DNA of 64,000 nt from Stemphylium vesicarium (Eukaryota; Ascomycota; Dothideomycetes; Pleosporales; Pleosporaceae). The stretch is from positions 174,142 to 238,141 of the forward strand of contig QXCR01000027.1 in assembly GCA_004380135.1 (NCBI GenBank), written 5' to 3'. Shown piece after piece: positions 21,502 through 32,400 of the stretch. How positions within the stretch are numbered: the first letter of the stretch is position 1; every line of letters begins with the position of its first letter. A program made the translations under genes and the position numbers. The notes beneath the pieces were generated by a model that saw only the letters and a program-made list of their open reading frames with translations, was not told where the DNA came from and searched no databases.

Positions 21502-23904
21502 ATGTCAGCTACTGCTACCCGGCGCTCAACGCGTCGCACGGCGGCAGCAGCAGCCTCAGCCGACGCCGCGCAGTCTGCCTCGGAGCAGAGTTCACAGCAA
21601 GAGACGCCTCCGCCCGAGGTTCCCAAGAAGAAAGGCCGAAAGCCAAAGGCTGCCTCGACAAAGGCTGAATCCACAACCGTGACAGAGTCGCAGCAGACAG
21701 TCACAAAGAGTCGCGCTACGTCACGCGCAAATGCCGCTTCCGCCACGACCACAACTACCAAAACTTCAGCAACCACGACCACACAAGCTCTCCCAGTCGC
21801 GAAGAAGCTCACCAGGGCGGGTCGCGCCGCAGTCGTAGAAGCAGGCGGGCAGGCTTCACCACAGCGCAGCCTGGAAGAGGGCCGGCCAAAGCGCGCAACA
21901 CGCGGTACAACCCAGCAGAAGAACGCCAGTGAAAAACGAAAGACAGTGGCCGCAAAGCTGGCGTCCAAGGACGTCAGCAGGGGCCAGGAGAACGAAGATG
22001 ACTTAGGTCCCTTCTTTAGCGACAGTGAGCCCGCACCTTTCATTCCCCCCGTTACCCCAGCCCAGATCGACAGTGAATTATTGCGACAAGAGAATGCCAG
22101 GCAGGGCAGAGAGATAGACAGTCTCCGCGCTCGCGTGTCAGGACTGGAGGCGCAGAATCAGAACCTCGCACAGTTACTGTTCCAGAGAGACCAGCGCATG
22201 CTCGAATATGAGCGTGAAAATCTGCGTCTCGCGACAGAAAACTCGCGTTTGCAACACCCTTCCAATCTTAGCTACGGTGCACCGGCTAACCACTACTATC
22301 CAGAATTCGACAGTGAAATATTAGCCGTGGCCGAGTCGTCCCCGCCCCAGCCTGTATTCGTAAACGGCACTGAATCTGCCCTTGCGCTTCTACACAAGAT
22401 CGAAAGTTCTGCAAAAGAGAGCGCGCGCATTGAGCCCTCAACTAACGGCAGTGAAACACACTCTGACAATGATGTCACCATGGAACCTTCACCACTCCAA
22501 ACTGCAAAGAGGACGTTCACCGAGGTCTCAGCTACGCCCGATCGCCCTGTCTCGACACCGTCAAATTTCTTCAGCAGATCGTTCTCCGCCATCAAATCCA
22601 GAATCTTCTCCTCGACCCCAAAGCCCCCTCCAACCCCCGAGATTGCTTCGCCCACGCCTACAAAGCCTCTTCCACCCCAGGACACGCTCACTGAGACCCT
22701 ATCACTTCCACCCACACCTATCGGCGAGCGCGTCAAGACACCCAGCAAGAGGCGCGCGCCCACCAACACAATGATGAAGGTATTACTCAAGGGCATCAAC
22801 CACGAAGATAAGCGCAAAGCGGAGGACTGGGCTAGACAGATCATTCCCGAACTCAGAAACGACGTTGGTTTCCGCGAGAAGCGCAGGCGCCTCGAAACAC
22901 CCGTACTTTTCAAGGACCTCAGCAACTTTCCCTCTGCCAAGCCTTGGGAGACCGGCTTCGGTGACCCGCTTGGTGATCTGGACGATGATGATGTGGTTCC
23001 CGCCTGGGCTGTCTATCTTGACATGAAAGCTGAAGAGGAGGAGCATACAGCAAAGAAACAAAGGAAGGCTCGTGTAGGCCCCAGGGAGGACGACGAAGTT
23101 CCGACAATAGATGAACAGTTTGCTGCCAGCAACGGCGGACGTACATCACCCAAGCTTTACAACAGCCACGGCCAGTCAGCCTCTCTGTTCGACTTTCATC
23201 CTCGCCGTTCGATCGACCCTTCTCCCATGTTTTCAAACTCTGTCTCCCACAATGAAGGCGGCAATATCTTTAGTGAGCTCCAAGGACACGACACGGCCGC
23301 ACAGATCCGTGAGAATGATCGCGAAATTCTTAAGAGCGCTACCAAAGAGACGGTCCAACCCCAAACCCAGAAGTCTGTAGGAAGCTCATTCAGCGTCCCC
23401 GATGAATCCGACGAGGAAGACTCTACTGCAGATACCGAGACCTCTGATGCTGAAGCCACCCCAATCTGGACCCAGCCGCCGCCTCCAGCTCCTGTCCCCG
23501 CACATGCACCATTACCGGGTGGTTCTGCAGCCGATGCACCTGCCAGTCCTCCACAGCAACCAGTAGACGAAATCGAGCGTCAGCGCAAGATGCTTATGAA
23601 GCACACACCTGCTAAGCCTTCCCGTCTCCGTGAAGCAACGTACCCCTCACCAAGCCTTTTCTCAGATGCTGGTAATGAGTCTATCCTTGCCGCTACCCCC
23701 GTTCAGATGACGGCCGCTGTAGCATCCATGTTCGACGACATGCCAGGAGCGGAAATTATTGAGCTGGACGACGAATGCCAAGCTGCTTTCGACGAGCTCG
23801 TCAACTCCGAGGAGTTCAAGCAACAGCTAACTGCCAACGACTGGCCCGCAGCCACCCTCACCTACGAATCGGATGAGGAGGAGCTTAGCCCTACCTCTGC
23901 CTAA
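21502..23904 (+). CDS. Large disordered, probably nuclear protein with a coiled coil
   Basis: An uninterrupted frame of 800 residues. The first 180 residues are Ala/Thr/Lys-rich with basic clusters (KKKGRKPKA at 43-50 and GRPKRATRG at 127-135, which resemble AT-hook cores and nuclear-localisation signals). Residues about 188-251 form a clear coiled coil (SELLRQENARQGREIDSLRA and on). Later segments include a Pro/Thr-rich part (about 370-420), a more conserved-looking patch with an NLS-like REKRRRLE (about 450-500), and acidic patches ending in ESDEEELSPTSA. No catalytic domain is visible. The basic start, coiled coil and acidic patches suggest a chromatin or nuclear scaffold protein; this is inference only. 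The start was taken at 21502 because the divergent gene starts 326 nt upstream. Confidence 0.8.
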   Translation: MSATATRRSTRRTAAAAASADAAQSASEQSSQQETPPPEVPKKKGRKPKAASTKAESTTVTESQQTVTKSRATSRANAASATTTTTKTSATTTTQALPVAKKLTRAGRAAVVEAGGQASPQRSLEEGRPKRATRGTTQQKNASEKRKTVAAKLASKDVSRGQENEDDLGPFFSDSEPAPFIPPVTPAQIDSELLRQENARQGREIDSLRARVSGLEAQNQNLAQLLFQRDQRMLEYERENLRLATENSRLQHPSNLSYGAPANHYYPEFDSEILAVAESSPPQPVFVNGTESALALLHKIESSAKESARIEPSTNGSETHSDNDVTMEPSPLQTAKRTFTEVSATPDRPVSTPSNFFSRSFSAIKSRIFSSTPKPPPTPEIASPTPTKPLPPQDTLTETLSLPPTPIGERVKTPSKRRAPTNTMMKVLLKGINHEDKRKAEDWARQIIPELRNDVGFREKRRRLETPVLFKDLSNFPSAKPWETGFGDPLGDLDDDDVVPAWAVYLDMKAEEEEHTAKKQRKARVGPREDDEVPTIDEQFAASNGGRTSPKLYNSHGQSASLFDFHPRRSIDPSPMFSNSVSHNEGGNIFSELQGHDTAAQIRENDREILKSATKETVQPQTQKSVGSSFSVPDESDEEDSTADTETSDAEATPIWTQPPPPAPVPAHAPLPGGSAADAPASPPQQPVDEIERQRKMLMKHTPAKPSRLREATYPSPSLFSDAGNESILAATPVQMTAAVASMFDDMPGAEIIELDDECQAAFDELVNSEEFKQQLTANDWPAATLTYESDEEELSPTSA

Positions 23905-24568
23905 GCACTGATTTTGCATGCATTATTTTAGCGTTTTACCCTTCTTGACCAACAAATTGACCAAAGACGGATTGGATTGGATTGGCTCCCTTCCATCGTT
24001 GCTTCGGGGGGAGCACATTTTCCTATATTGCATTGTTTGGGTGTTTGCATAGCCAGGGGTTGTATTGATCTTTTGTTTTTCTTTCCCTCTTTTCTTCTCG
24101 TGTAAAATATTAGCCGGGCATCATTACCTTCCCCCTTACTGCTGGCGTTTTTTTGTTTCTTTCCACACCTAGGGGCACAAAAAGATGGATGATTCACGAC
24201 GATTTGCTGTATACCCCCTTCCCCTCCCCCTTTTGCCCCCAATACATCCCATGACGGCCGCATTGTATACATTGGCCGCTGCTGCTGCTACTACCACTAC
24301 TGCTGTTATTGTTGCTGTTGCTATCGTTGCTCGACTAGGCGCTTGATAATTAACATCAGTACAAAATCGCGCTTGTATTGCTTTTTTCCGGGCCCCAATA
24401 CTCGCACGTTTACTGCATAGCTCGCCCTGTTTGTTTAATAAATCACTGATCGCAAATTGAACACGCGTACATTCGCCCTGGTATTCTGCTCTTGCATGTG
24501 ATTTTGTTCATCTAAAAAAAATTCACCCTCGTTTCTTTCTGATCTACAGCGTATACTATCATCCACGT
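23905..24568. other. Convergent 3' flanks with degenerate CTG/TTG triplets
   Basis: No gene is supported. At about 24279-24335 there is an imperfect triplet array (GCTGCTGCTGCTACTACC and similar) on the plus strand. T-rich sequence around 24060-24170 fits 3' untranslated sequence. Confidence 0.55.
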
Positions 24569-25844
24569 TCATCCAGCCTGATACACCGGATTCTCAGTCT
24601 TATAGTACACCGTCTTAACCGGCTGTTGCTGCGCCGCATACACGACTTTCTTCTTCGCAGCCCCTTGTTGTCGGCGCATCTTCTTGTCCAGAGTAGCTAG
24701 ACTGCGGAGTTGAGAGTCGGAGAGGCCGGATAGACTGAGTGCGGTACTGCGGGATTGGGGGAGTGTTGCGATTGTATGTTGTGGTGGGTGTGGGACAGGT
24801 GGATGGTTGGATGGCGTGGTGAGAGCTGTGGAGCGGGCCGAGGGGTGAGTTGGTGCGGATAGGGGAGGAGGGGATGAAGCGCTGGTGTCAGTGCCGGCAG
24901 CAACAGGTCTCCCCCGCCTTGCCCTCTGCCTCGAAGTAGCCTTTGGCCGGAAAGTCGCCACATGTCCATCCGTCGCGGAACCACCCTCATACCGGTGCCG
25001 CCGCGAGTTGACAACCACACCAGACGGTAACCTCAATTCCGTGCCTGAGATCTTCTTCACTTCTACCCGCCTACTCCCCTCTTCTACCTCATCTCTCTCC
25101 TCGTCCTCACCAAAGAAATCCCCATAGTCCCCCCGCTCCACCCTACAATGCGCCTTATCCCTCATGTGGCTCTGCACACCGCTCACACCGCCCTTCCGCT
25201 TCCCACAATACAGGCATTCACGGTGTGTGAACACGACGAATGAGAGGTAAGACAGGAGCGGCTTGAGATTTGTTGCTGGGGTAGCGGTTTGTGCTTCGGA
25301 TGAAGGTGATGGTGGGTGGAGAGTGAAATCGTGTACGCCGGACATGTGAGATAGGTTCTCGCCGGTGCTTGAGGAGGTGAGGGGGCAGAAGAGACAGCGC
25401 GTCGTGGTGGTGGCTGGTGGTGTAGGTCGCTTTTCGTAGGAGGTAGACATATATCGCTCCAACTCTTCAGACTCATCTTCCTCACCCGAACTTATCGCCT
25501 CATCAATCTCCCCATTCTCATCGGAGCAGCTTTGCGATTCGCTGGCCCAGTGGTGGGCTTCGTCGCTGCTACTCCACACGTTCCATCTCTTCACCGCCGC
25601 GCTTTGCCTGCCTTGCGCTTCGTATTCTGGCAAGGAGATTACTAGTAAGGAAGATATCTTGCATTGCAGATTGTGTAGACTGCATTCGTGGGTTAGTCTC
25701 GCGGTGAACGAAGGGAGTGTAGTGGTGTTTGTCTTACTGCCACGATGTTCGCATATGACTTCTCTGAGCTTCACTACTTGTGAATGAAAGTGAACATGTG
25801 TTGCATGGGAACACTGTCCGTGGTTCTGTGGGTTCTAATGCCAT
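24569..25844 (-). CDS. REI1/REH1-like pre-60S zinc-finger protein
   Basis: Two exons, 25844-25738 and 25679-24569 (intron 58 nt), give 405 residues. Splicing restores the first finger: C14-x2-C17, H30 and H36 in CNTCSLSFTSSEAQRSHMRT, then SWHLHNLQCKI and ISLPEYE, the typical SDWHRYNLKR region of ZNF622/Rei1. Two further C2H2 fingers follow, CLFC...H...H and CLYCGKRKGGVSGVQSHMRD with KAHC, then the GDYGDFFGEDEE segment in place of the usual FYDF. Rei1 recycles Arx1/Alb1 from cytoplasmic pre-60S subunits and probes the exit tunnel with its C-terminus. The family assignment is firm; whether this is the Rei1 or Reh1 orthologue is open. The C-terminal part is Pro/Thr/Ser-rich and diverged. Confidence 0.88.
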
Positions 25845-27027
25845 GTTTACTGTCGGGTTTGGCTTCTTGTTCTTTTGGTGTGTACTTGTTGTTGTTGGTA
25901 GCGGTGGTGGTGAAGAGGTAAACAGTGCTTAGGCTTTGAAGTTTTGTGAAGGGCTTCTAAGGCCTGAAGGATGATTTCAAGGTATCAAGGCAGTAAGAGA
26001 CATTATATATATGAAAATAGTCTACTCCCAGAGTCGTGGTCGCGCATTTGATGTAAGGTCACGTGGTAATGCGCCTGAGGCGCAGCAGCCCGCTTGGCCT
26101 CAAATGAGTCATTCTGAGTTGTTGTGTACTCACACCCACCGGCTAAGCGTCTCAGCGTAACTGTCATTATAGATTGTGTATGAGTCTTCAGAATGTCCCG
26201 CCTTGGCCTCTGACCTTAATCGGTGGATAGCTTCGGGGAGTAGAGATCTGAACTTGCTGCATGCGACACTGGTGTTGTCGTGCTACGTGCATTCTCATCC
26301 GCCGAATGAACGAGTCCGAACAGAACAGACGGCTTGAAGCTTGCTACGGCAGGGGGGACTAATGCTATTGATTACCTTGTGATCATGCCAGTCTCCTGCT
26401 ATTTCGCTGCTTTTACCAACACTCTACCCAGAGAATCAGCATTCTATTCTCATCATCCAACCCCGGCATGCTTTCAAACCCATCTTCAGGCCCATATTTT
26501 GCCATCTAATCTTCAGTTTGAAAGAGTAGTAGGAGGCTCATTGAGGATTGACGTCGAAGGCAGGTGGAGCTGGAAGCTTCGTACACCATGCCGCTTTAGG
26601 GAAGGTATAAATTTAGTCGTAAATTTTCCACGGCAGCGTCAACTCGCGGTAAACGTCGCAACAATCACCCGTCTCTGCCAATCCCTGTCAATAAGTCTGA
26701 CAAGGCACTTAAGTTACTTCTTTTCGTCGGCTCACACATAACTGCGAGTGCATGTGAGAAGACTTATTCGTGGTATATTTCATTAATCATCAAAAGAAAA
26801 GAAAACATGGTCCCGCAAGACAAGCATATCATAATCCTGGGACAGAGAACGCCTACCCAACCAAAGTCATACCCTTCCCATTATGCAGGGGCCGCCTCTT
26901 ACGACGTTCTTTGAGACGCCGTCAGCATTTGCTGCTGTGATCCATATCGCTCCCCATATATACCCCTCACTGTGAACGCCACGAAAAGAAAAGGAAGGCG
27001 TGTGTCGAGAAAGTGCAACAAAGGTCT
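25845..27027. other. Intergenic region, no supported gene
   Basis: 1183 nt between the REI1-like gene start and the 3' end of the FHA gene. A 135-codon plus-strand frame (26334-26741) shows no domain and poor coding character. The section next to 25844 is the REI1-like promoter. Confidence 0.5.
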
Positions 27028-28932
27028 CTACGCGAAGAAGGTATCTGGAAGGGTCGACAGAAGAGCGAAAGAGACGACCGCACCAGTGGCACCGAGAAGA
27101 GGATAGGTAGCCTTTTTGAGTACCTTGCTCATAACAGACCGAGGTGTCTTCTTTGGTCGTTGGGCAATGGCTACTGATGTCTGAGCGGCGGCGTTGTCGA
27201 CGACTGGTGCTGGGGCCATGGAATCTTCACGAGGCTGCTCAGCAATCACGACTTCCTCTGGAACTACTTCTGGCTCTTCCTCAAGCACGTCGGCCTTGCG
27301 CTTCATGTTGTTAACCGATTCTGGAGTAGGTGGCTGCTCTTCAACGATTTCGTCAATCGAGACCTTGGTACGGCGGCCTGGCTGTAGCGGTGTGCAAGTC
27401 TCGGTATCCAACTCGGGGACTGGTGGAGGGGTTTGGAGTCGGTCAGCTTGGAACACTTGTTTGGGGTATTCGTAAGGAGGCACAGGTGGATGGGAATTCA
27501 TGATATCCAGTACCGGAGGAGGGGCAGGGCTGAACAATGAAGGGCGATCTCCGAAGTTGGTGCCCAGATAGTTTGGCTGCGATGTTTCATCGGAGTACCA
27601 ACCTTGGACATCGTTGTTACCGAAAGTGTTGTAGAGCTCGCCCCAGGAGGCTGCCGTAGATGAAGGACGGGGCGGTAGAGGTGGAGCTGCAGCACCGTTC
27701 GAAGACACGTCGGCGCCCGTGTTACCGTTACGGGGAGCGCGTTGCCATCCGAACTGATCAAAGCGTGGTAGCTGTGATGGACCGCTGGTGGCACCCTCAA
27801 AGTTGTACACCTGCCGAAGCATGAGGTTGGCCGGGTTTGTGCTGGCAGACGGTTCGCCACTGGAAGAGCACCTTGCCTCTTGGGCAGTCGAAGCAGCGAT
27901 GGGTTGAGACTCGCCAACCTCATCCATGTCGTCTTCGGAGTCTCGGATCACTGGTTCAGCGTCGGAGTCTACCTCAGAACTACCGATGCTTGCATCTTCA
28001 CTATCAAAGTCGGTGCCTAGTGCGTGGGCCTCGTCTTCAAGGCTAGCAAGGCTGGGACTTCGTGGGCTCAGTGAGTCGTCGCGTTGCATTGACGGCAAAA
28101 AGCGGGGTGCGACGATTACGTCTGCGTATCTGAGATCCGCGTCATTGTATCGTTCGTCGACGAGGGTAGTGCGCATGGCAGATTCGCGATACTCTTCCGG
28201 AGCAAGATCGGAAGGCTCTACTGGCGGGTTCTGCTCCAAGATCTCCGTCATGGCCATGGTAACTTCCACTTCTTCTTCCTTGTCAGACTGGTCTGAAGCT
28301 GCGTCAGAGTCGTCGATGACGAGTGGGTCGGTCTTGCTATAGCCGTGCTGGACCTCGTCGTCTTCGCTTTCAGCGTCGGGAACAGTGAAGCCGAGCGAAA
28401 AGGGGCGTGAGAGCTGAGACTCGAAGACGTATTTGCGGGCTACGAAGAACTCTGTGTAGGACATCAGCTTCAGATCAGTGGAGGGGTGGGTGATGAAGGA
28501 TCTACGAAGAGACATACCCTCGTTCCGGTTGACGTCGGTGCCGAACTGAATCTCGTCACCGTACTTCAGCTTGGTGGGTGTCTTGGCTGTAAGCCTCTTG
28601 CCGTTCAAGATGGTGCCGTGCATGGAACCTTGATCACTGAGGTAGACTTCAGGGACGCCGCTGCTGGAATTGGCGGACAGGAGGGCGTGTTGGCGAGAGA
28701 TGACAGGACTGTCGATGTACGCATTGTGCGGTGCCGCCATCAGCTCTTTCTTGGAAACATTGCTGGAGGCACGGCCAATGGGAAAGGTCGAGTTCAACGA
28801 CAAGTCGAACTCGCGGGTCTCGTACGTGTCGTACCGCTTCACGTCCCGAAGGACGATGCGGAACGCTGGGAGGTCAGTGAGTCTGGAGTAGAACATGGCG
28901 AGCGGATGGAAGGAATGCTTACAGGAAGCCAT
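27028..28932 (-). CDS. FHA-domain protein with C-terminal membrane anchor
   Basis: The open frame gives 634 residues, but a 57-nt in-phase intron is likely at 28922-28866 (GTAAGC donor, CTCACTGAC branch-like site, CCCAG acceptor). Its removal leaves MASSFRIVLRDV, which starts directly with the FHA fold and gives 615 residues. In unspliced numbering the phosphothreonine-binding set is G53-R54 (PIGRAS), S79-R80-Q-H82 (VISRQHALL) and N110-G111. After the FHA domain come long acidic and Pro-rich disordered stretches and, in the last 30 residues, a hydrophobic helix (PLLGATGAVVSFALLSTLP) that looks like a tail anchor. FHA plus tail anchor resembles SLMAP/Far10 (STRIPAK), but the long coiled coil of that family is not seen, so that assignment is uncertain. 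It is divergent from RPC1. Confidence 0.88.
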   Translation of the reverse strand: MASCKHSFHPLAMFYSRLTDLPAFRIVLRDVKRYDTYETREFDLSLNSTFPIGRASSNVSKKELMAAPHNAYIDSPVISRQHALLSANSSSGVPEVYLSDQGSMHGTILNGKRLTAKTPTKLKYGDEIQFGTDVNRNEGMSLRRSFITHPSTDLKLMSYTEFFVARKYVFESQLSRPFSLGFTVPDAESEDDEVQHGYSKTDPLVIDDSDAASDQSDKEEEVEVTMAMTEILEQNPPVEPSDLAPEEYRESAMRTTLVDERYNDADLRYADVIVAPRFLPSMQRDDSLSPRSPSLASLEDEAHALGTDFDSEDASIGSSEVDSDAEPVIRDSEDDMDEVGESQPIAASTAQEARCSSSGEPSASTNPANLMLRQVYNFEGATSGPSQLPRFDQFGWQRAPRNGNTGADVSSNGAAAPPLPPRPSSTAASWGELYNTFGNNDVQGWYSDETSQPNYLGTNFGDRPSLFSPAPPPVLDIMNSHPPVPPYEYPKQVFQADRLQTPPPVPELDTETCTPLQPGRRTKVSIDEIVEEQPPTPESVNNMKRKADVLEEEPEVVPEEVVIAEQPREDSMAPAPVVDNAAAQTSVAIAQRPKKTPRSVMSKVLKKATYPLLGATGAVVSFALLSTLPDTFFA

Positions 28933-29492
28933 AATGTCTACGGGATTGCGTGTGCTTTAATAGTAGCAGTCCGAGGAAGCTGGTTGTCAACAGCGAGAGT
29001 GAGAGTGGGTGGTAGGCAGTTGGGCGGGGCGCGGTTGGGCGGGGGCAGCCTGGTGGTACCGTAGATCAATAGGCAGTCGCGCCCACGGTTATATACAAGA
29101 TGGGATCTGCCCTGAAAGAGGGTACGAGAAGCAAGTAGAGATGCAGAGGACGCGGGAATCAAAGTAATAATAACCGCAGTCCTCGCTATGGGCGGGGCAG
29201 GGAGTGAAACAAGTCAGTGATGATGCAGCAGGCGGTGATGCTCCAGGTCACGACGGCACCCCGGGGTACTATCAGCTTATCAGCATGCATTAGCCCCTGC
29301 AGCCCGGACTTAGCGCGAATTTGGTCCCCCACCCAAAATCTGCAGAGGCGGCGCGCGACTGAGAAAGTCACCTCCAGACCATTGTCACCCGGAACATGAC
29401 TCACGGCGCAACGACTATGCGAGAATACCGTAAATACCTGCGATAGCACAAACCCAGCACTGCAATCCAGCCACCACACATCTACCGCCGCA
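28933..29492. promoter_or_regulatory. Divergent promoter region, FHA gene and RNA polymerase III subunit
   Basis: 560 nt shared by two head-to-head genes. It has a GC-rich centre and no recognisable reading frame with family features. No factor site was assigned. Confidence 0.5.
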
Positions 29493-32400
29493 ATGGAGGC
29501 GCCGCGCACTACGGCCAAGCAGCAGGTCGTGGACCGCATCCCCGCGCGCATCAAGCACATCCAGTTCGGCATATAGTAGGAACAGCCAAGTGGCAACTGT
29601 AGTCAAGGATGCATAGTAACACCCTCCAGCTCCAACCAGGATATCGTGAACCAGGCTGTGCTCGAAGTATCCGACCGCAATGTCTACGACCTCCAGCCCG
29701 CTGCGGACAATACCCGCACCCTCACGGCCAACGGGCCCATGGACACGCACATGGGAATCTCGAGCAAGCAAGGAAAGTGCGGAACATGTGGCGAGGGCCT
29801 CGACACGTGCAACGGTCACTTTGGCCACATCAAGCTTGCGCTGCCTGCCTTCCACGTCGGCTACCTGAAGCACATTATCGAGGTGCTCAACTGCATATGC
29901 AAAGACTGCTCGCGCGTCTTGCTGGATGAGGTGGAGCGACGGAGATATCTGCGCAGCATGCGCCGACCCGACATGGACACACTGCGCAAGGGCGCCGTCA
30001 CGAAGAAGATTTTGGAAGACTGTCGCAAGAAGAAGACGTGCCCCTACTGCAACGGCCTCCAGGGTACTGTGCGCAAGGTGCCCGGCCACCCCCTCAAGAT
30101 TATCCATAACCGCTACGATGCCTTCAACCGATCCACCGCGAAGACGAAGAAGCCACCCGCCGGCAAGATCGAGTTCGACCAGTCGTTCGACACTGCCAAA
30201 TCCGCCAATCCAGATCTGGACAAGCACCTGAAGAAGGCTGTCGACGATATGCATCCGCTGCGAGTCCTCAACCTCTTCAAGAAGATCTCCCCTGAAGACT
30301 GCGAGTTACTAGCCATGATACCCGAGGATGCGCGGCCCGAGATGTTGATCTGGGAATACATGCCAGTGCCCCCCGTGGCACTGCGACCGTCAGTCATGCA
30401 AGAAGGAGGCGCGACAGAAGATGACGTGACCAACAAGATTGGAGACATCTGCCAGATCAGCAGCATAATACGCGCCGGGCTTGCACGCGGCTTTCCCCTT
30501 CAAATCCTCATGGAACAGTGGGATTTCCTGCAGCTGCAGATTGCCATGTACATCAACAGCGATGCGCCAGGTCTGAAGCAGCAAGGTCTGCAGAAGACTA
30601 TGCGCGGTTTCTCCCAGCGTCTCAAGGGCAAAGGCGGTCGATTCCGACAAAATCTTTCTGGAAAGCGTGTCGATTTCTCCGGTCGTACTGTCATTGGTCC
30701 AGATCCAAACCTGAGTATTGACGAAGTCGCGGTGCCGGAGCGCATAGCCAAGAATTTGACCTATCCCGAGAAGGTGACCCGCTACAACATGGACAAGTTG
30801 AGGAGACTCGTCAAGAACGGGCCAAACAAGTACCCCGGAGCCAACTACATCCTCAACGACCAAGGCCCGAACAAGGACCGGGGCAAGATATCCCTCATAG
30901 GGCTTGCGCGATTCGACACCAAGGGCGAGCGGCTTGAGGGCGCTTCGAAGCGACTCAAGATTGGTGATATTGTTGAACGCCACATCGAGGACGGCGACAT
31001 TGTTCTCTTCAATCGACAACCCTCCCTGCACAAGCTCAGTATTCTGAGCCATCGAGCAAAGATACGGCCATGGAGAACATTCCGACTCAACGAGTGTGTC
31101 TGCAATCCCTACAACGCCGATTTCGACGGTGACGAGATGAACTTGCACGTTCCACAAACCGAAGAAGCCCGAACCGAAGCCACCGAGCTCATGGGCGTCA
31201 AATACAACTTGGCAACCCCGAAAAACGGTACACCGATTATTGCCGCTATTCAAGATTTCATCACAGCTGCGTACCTCCTGAGTAACAAGAACAACTTCTT
31301 CGACCGCAAGACTTTCTGCCAGATCGTGAACTACATGTTCAACGGAGAAGGAGCCTTCGACCCGGACACTGGAAAGAAGCACCCCATCGAAATTCCACCA
31401 CCGGTTGTATGGAAACCACAGGCGCTTTGGACTGGAAAGCAGGTCTTCAACCTGCTGATGCGACCTTACAAAAAGTGCCGAGTGCTGATCAACCTTGAAG
31501 CCGCATGCAAGCAGTTCAAGAACACTCCGGACCAAGCCCCCGATCTCAACGAGAACGACGCCTACCTTGTCATTCGAAATTCCGAGGTCATGTGCGGTGT
31601 CATGGACAAGGCCACCGTTGGTGATGGTAAGAAAGACTCGGTTTTCTACGTCATGATGCGAGATTTCGGCCCCGATCATGCCGTCCAGGGAATGAACAGA
31701 CTTTCTAAACTTTCTGCGCGATGGCTCAGCAACAACGGCTTCTCACTCGGTATCAGCGATGTCACCCCCGGAGAGAAATTGAACAAGAAGAAGCAGGATC
31801 TCGTAGAGGAGGCCTACGCAAAGTGCGACAAGCTAATCAAAGACTTCAAGGAAGGAAAGCTACAGCGTGATCCCGGTTGCGATGAAGAACAGACAATGGA
31901 GAACAGGATTGGTGGTATCTTGTCTGGTGTCCGTCAAGCCGCTGGTGACATTTGTTTCGAGGAGCTGAGCAGGTGGAACTCTCCCCTACTCATGGCCAAG
32001 TGCGGTTCAAAGGGTTCCAACATCAACGTCTCCCAGATGGTTGCCTCCGTCGGACAACAAATGATTGGTGGTGCTCGTGTCGCGGACGGATTCCATCACC
32101 GAACATTACCTCATTTCCCCAAAGCTGCACGTCAACCCGCATCCAAGGGTTTCGTCAGTAATAGTTTCTTTTCTGGACTGACGCCATCCGAGTTCATTTT
32201 CCACGCCATGAGTGGTCGTGAAGGTCTGGTCGATACCGCTGTCAAGACTGCCGAAACTGGTTACATGAGTCGACGATTGATGAAATCTTTGGAGGATCTT
32301 TCTGCACAGTACGATGACACAGTCCGGAATTCATCTGGTACTGTTGTGCAGTTCCAGTATGGAGATGACAACCTGGATCCCGTGGACATGGAGGGTAAAG

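Noticed and set aside
29415..30254. 279-codon minus-strand frame across the start of RPC1
   Set aside because: It overlaps both RPC1 exons and the intron; no motif supports it.
30390..31679. 429-codon frame on the minus strand inside RPC1
   Set aside because: It is a shadow of the well-supported Pol III subunit. Its composition mirrors codon bias of the sense gene and it has no domain.
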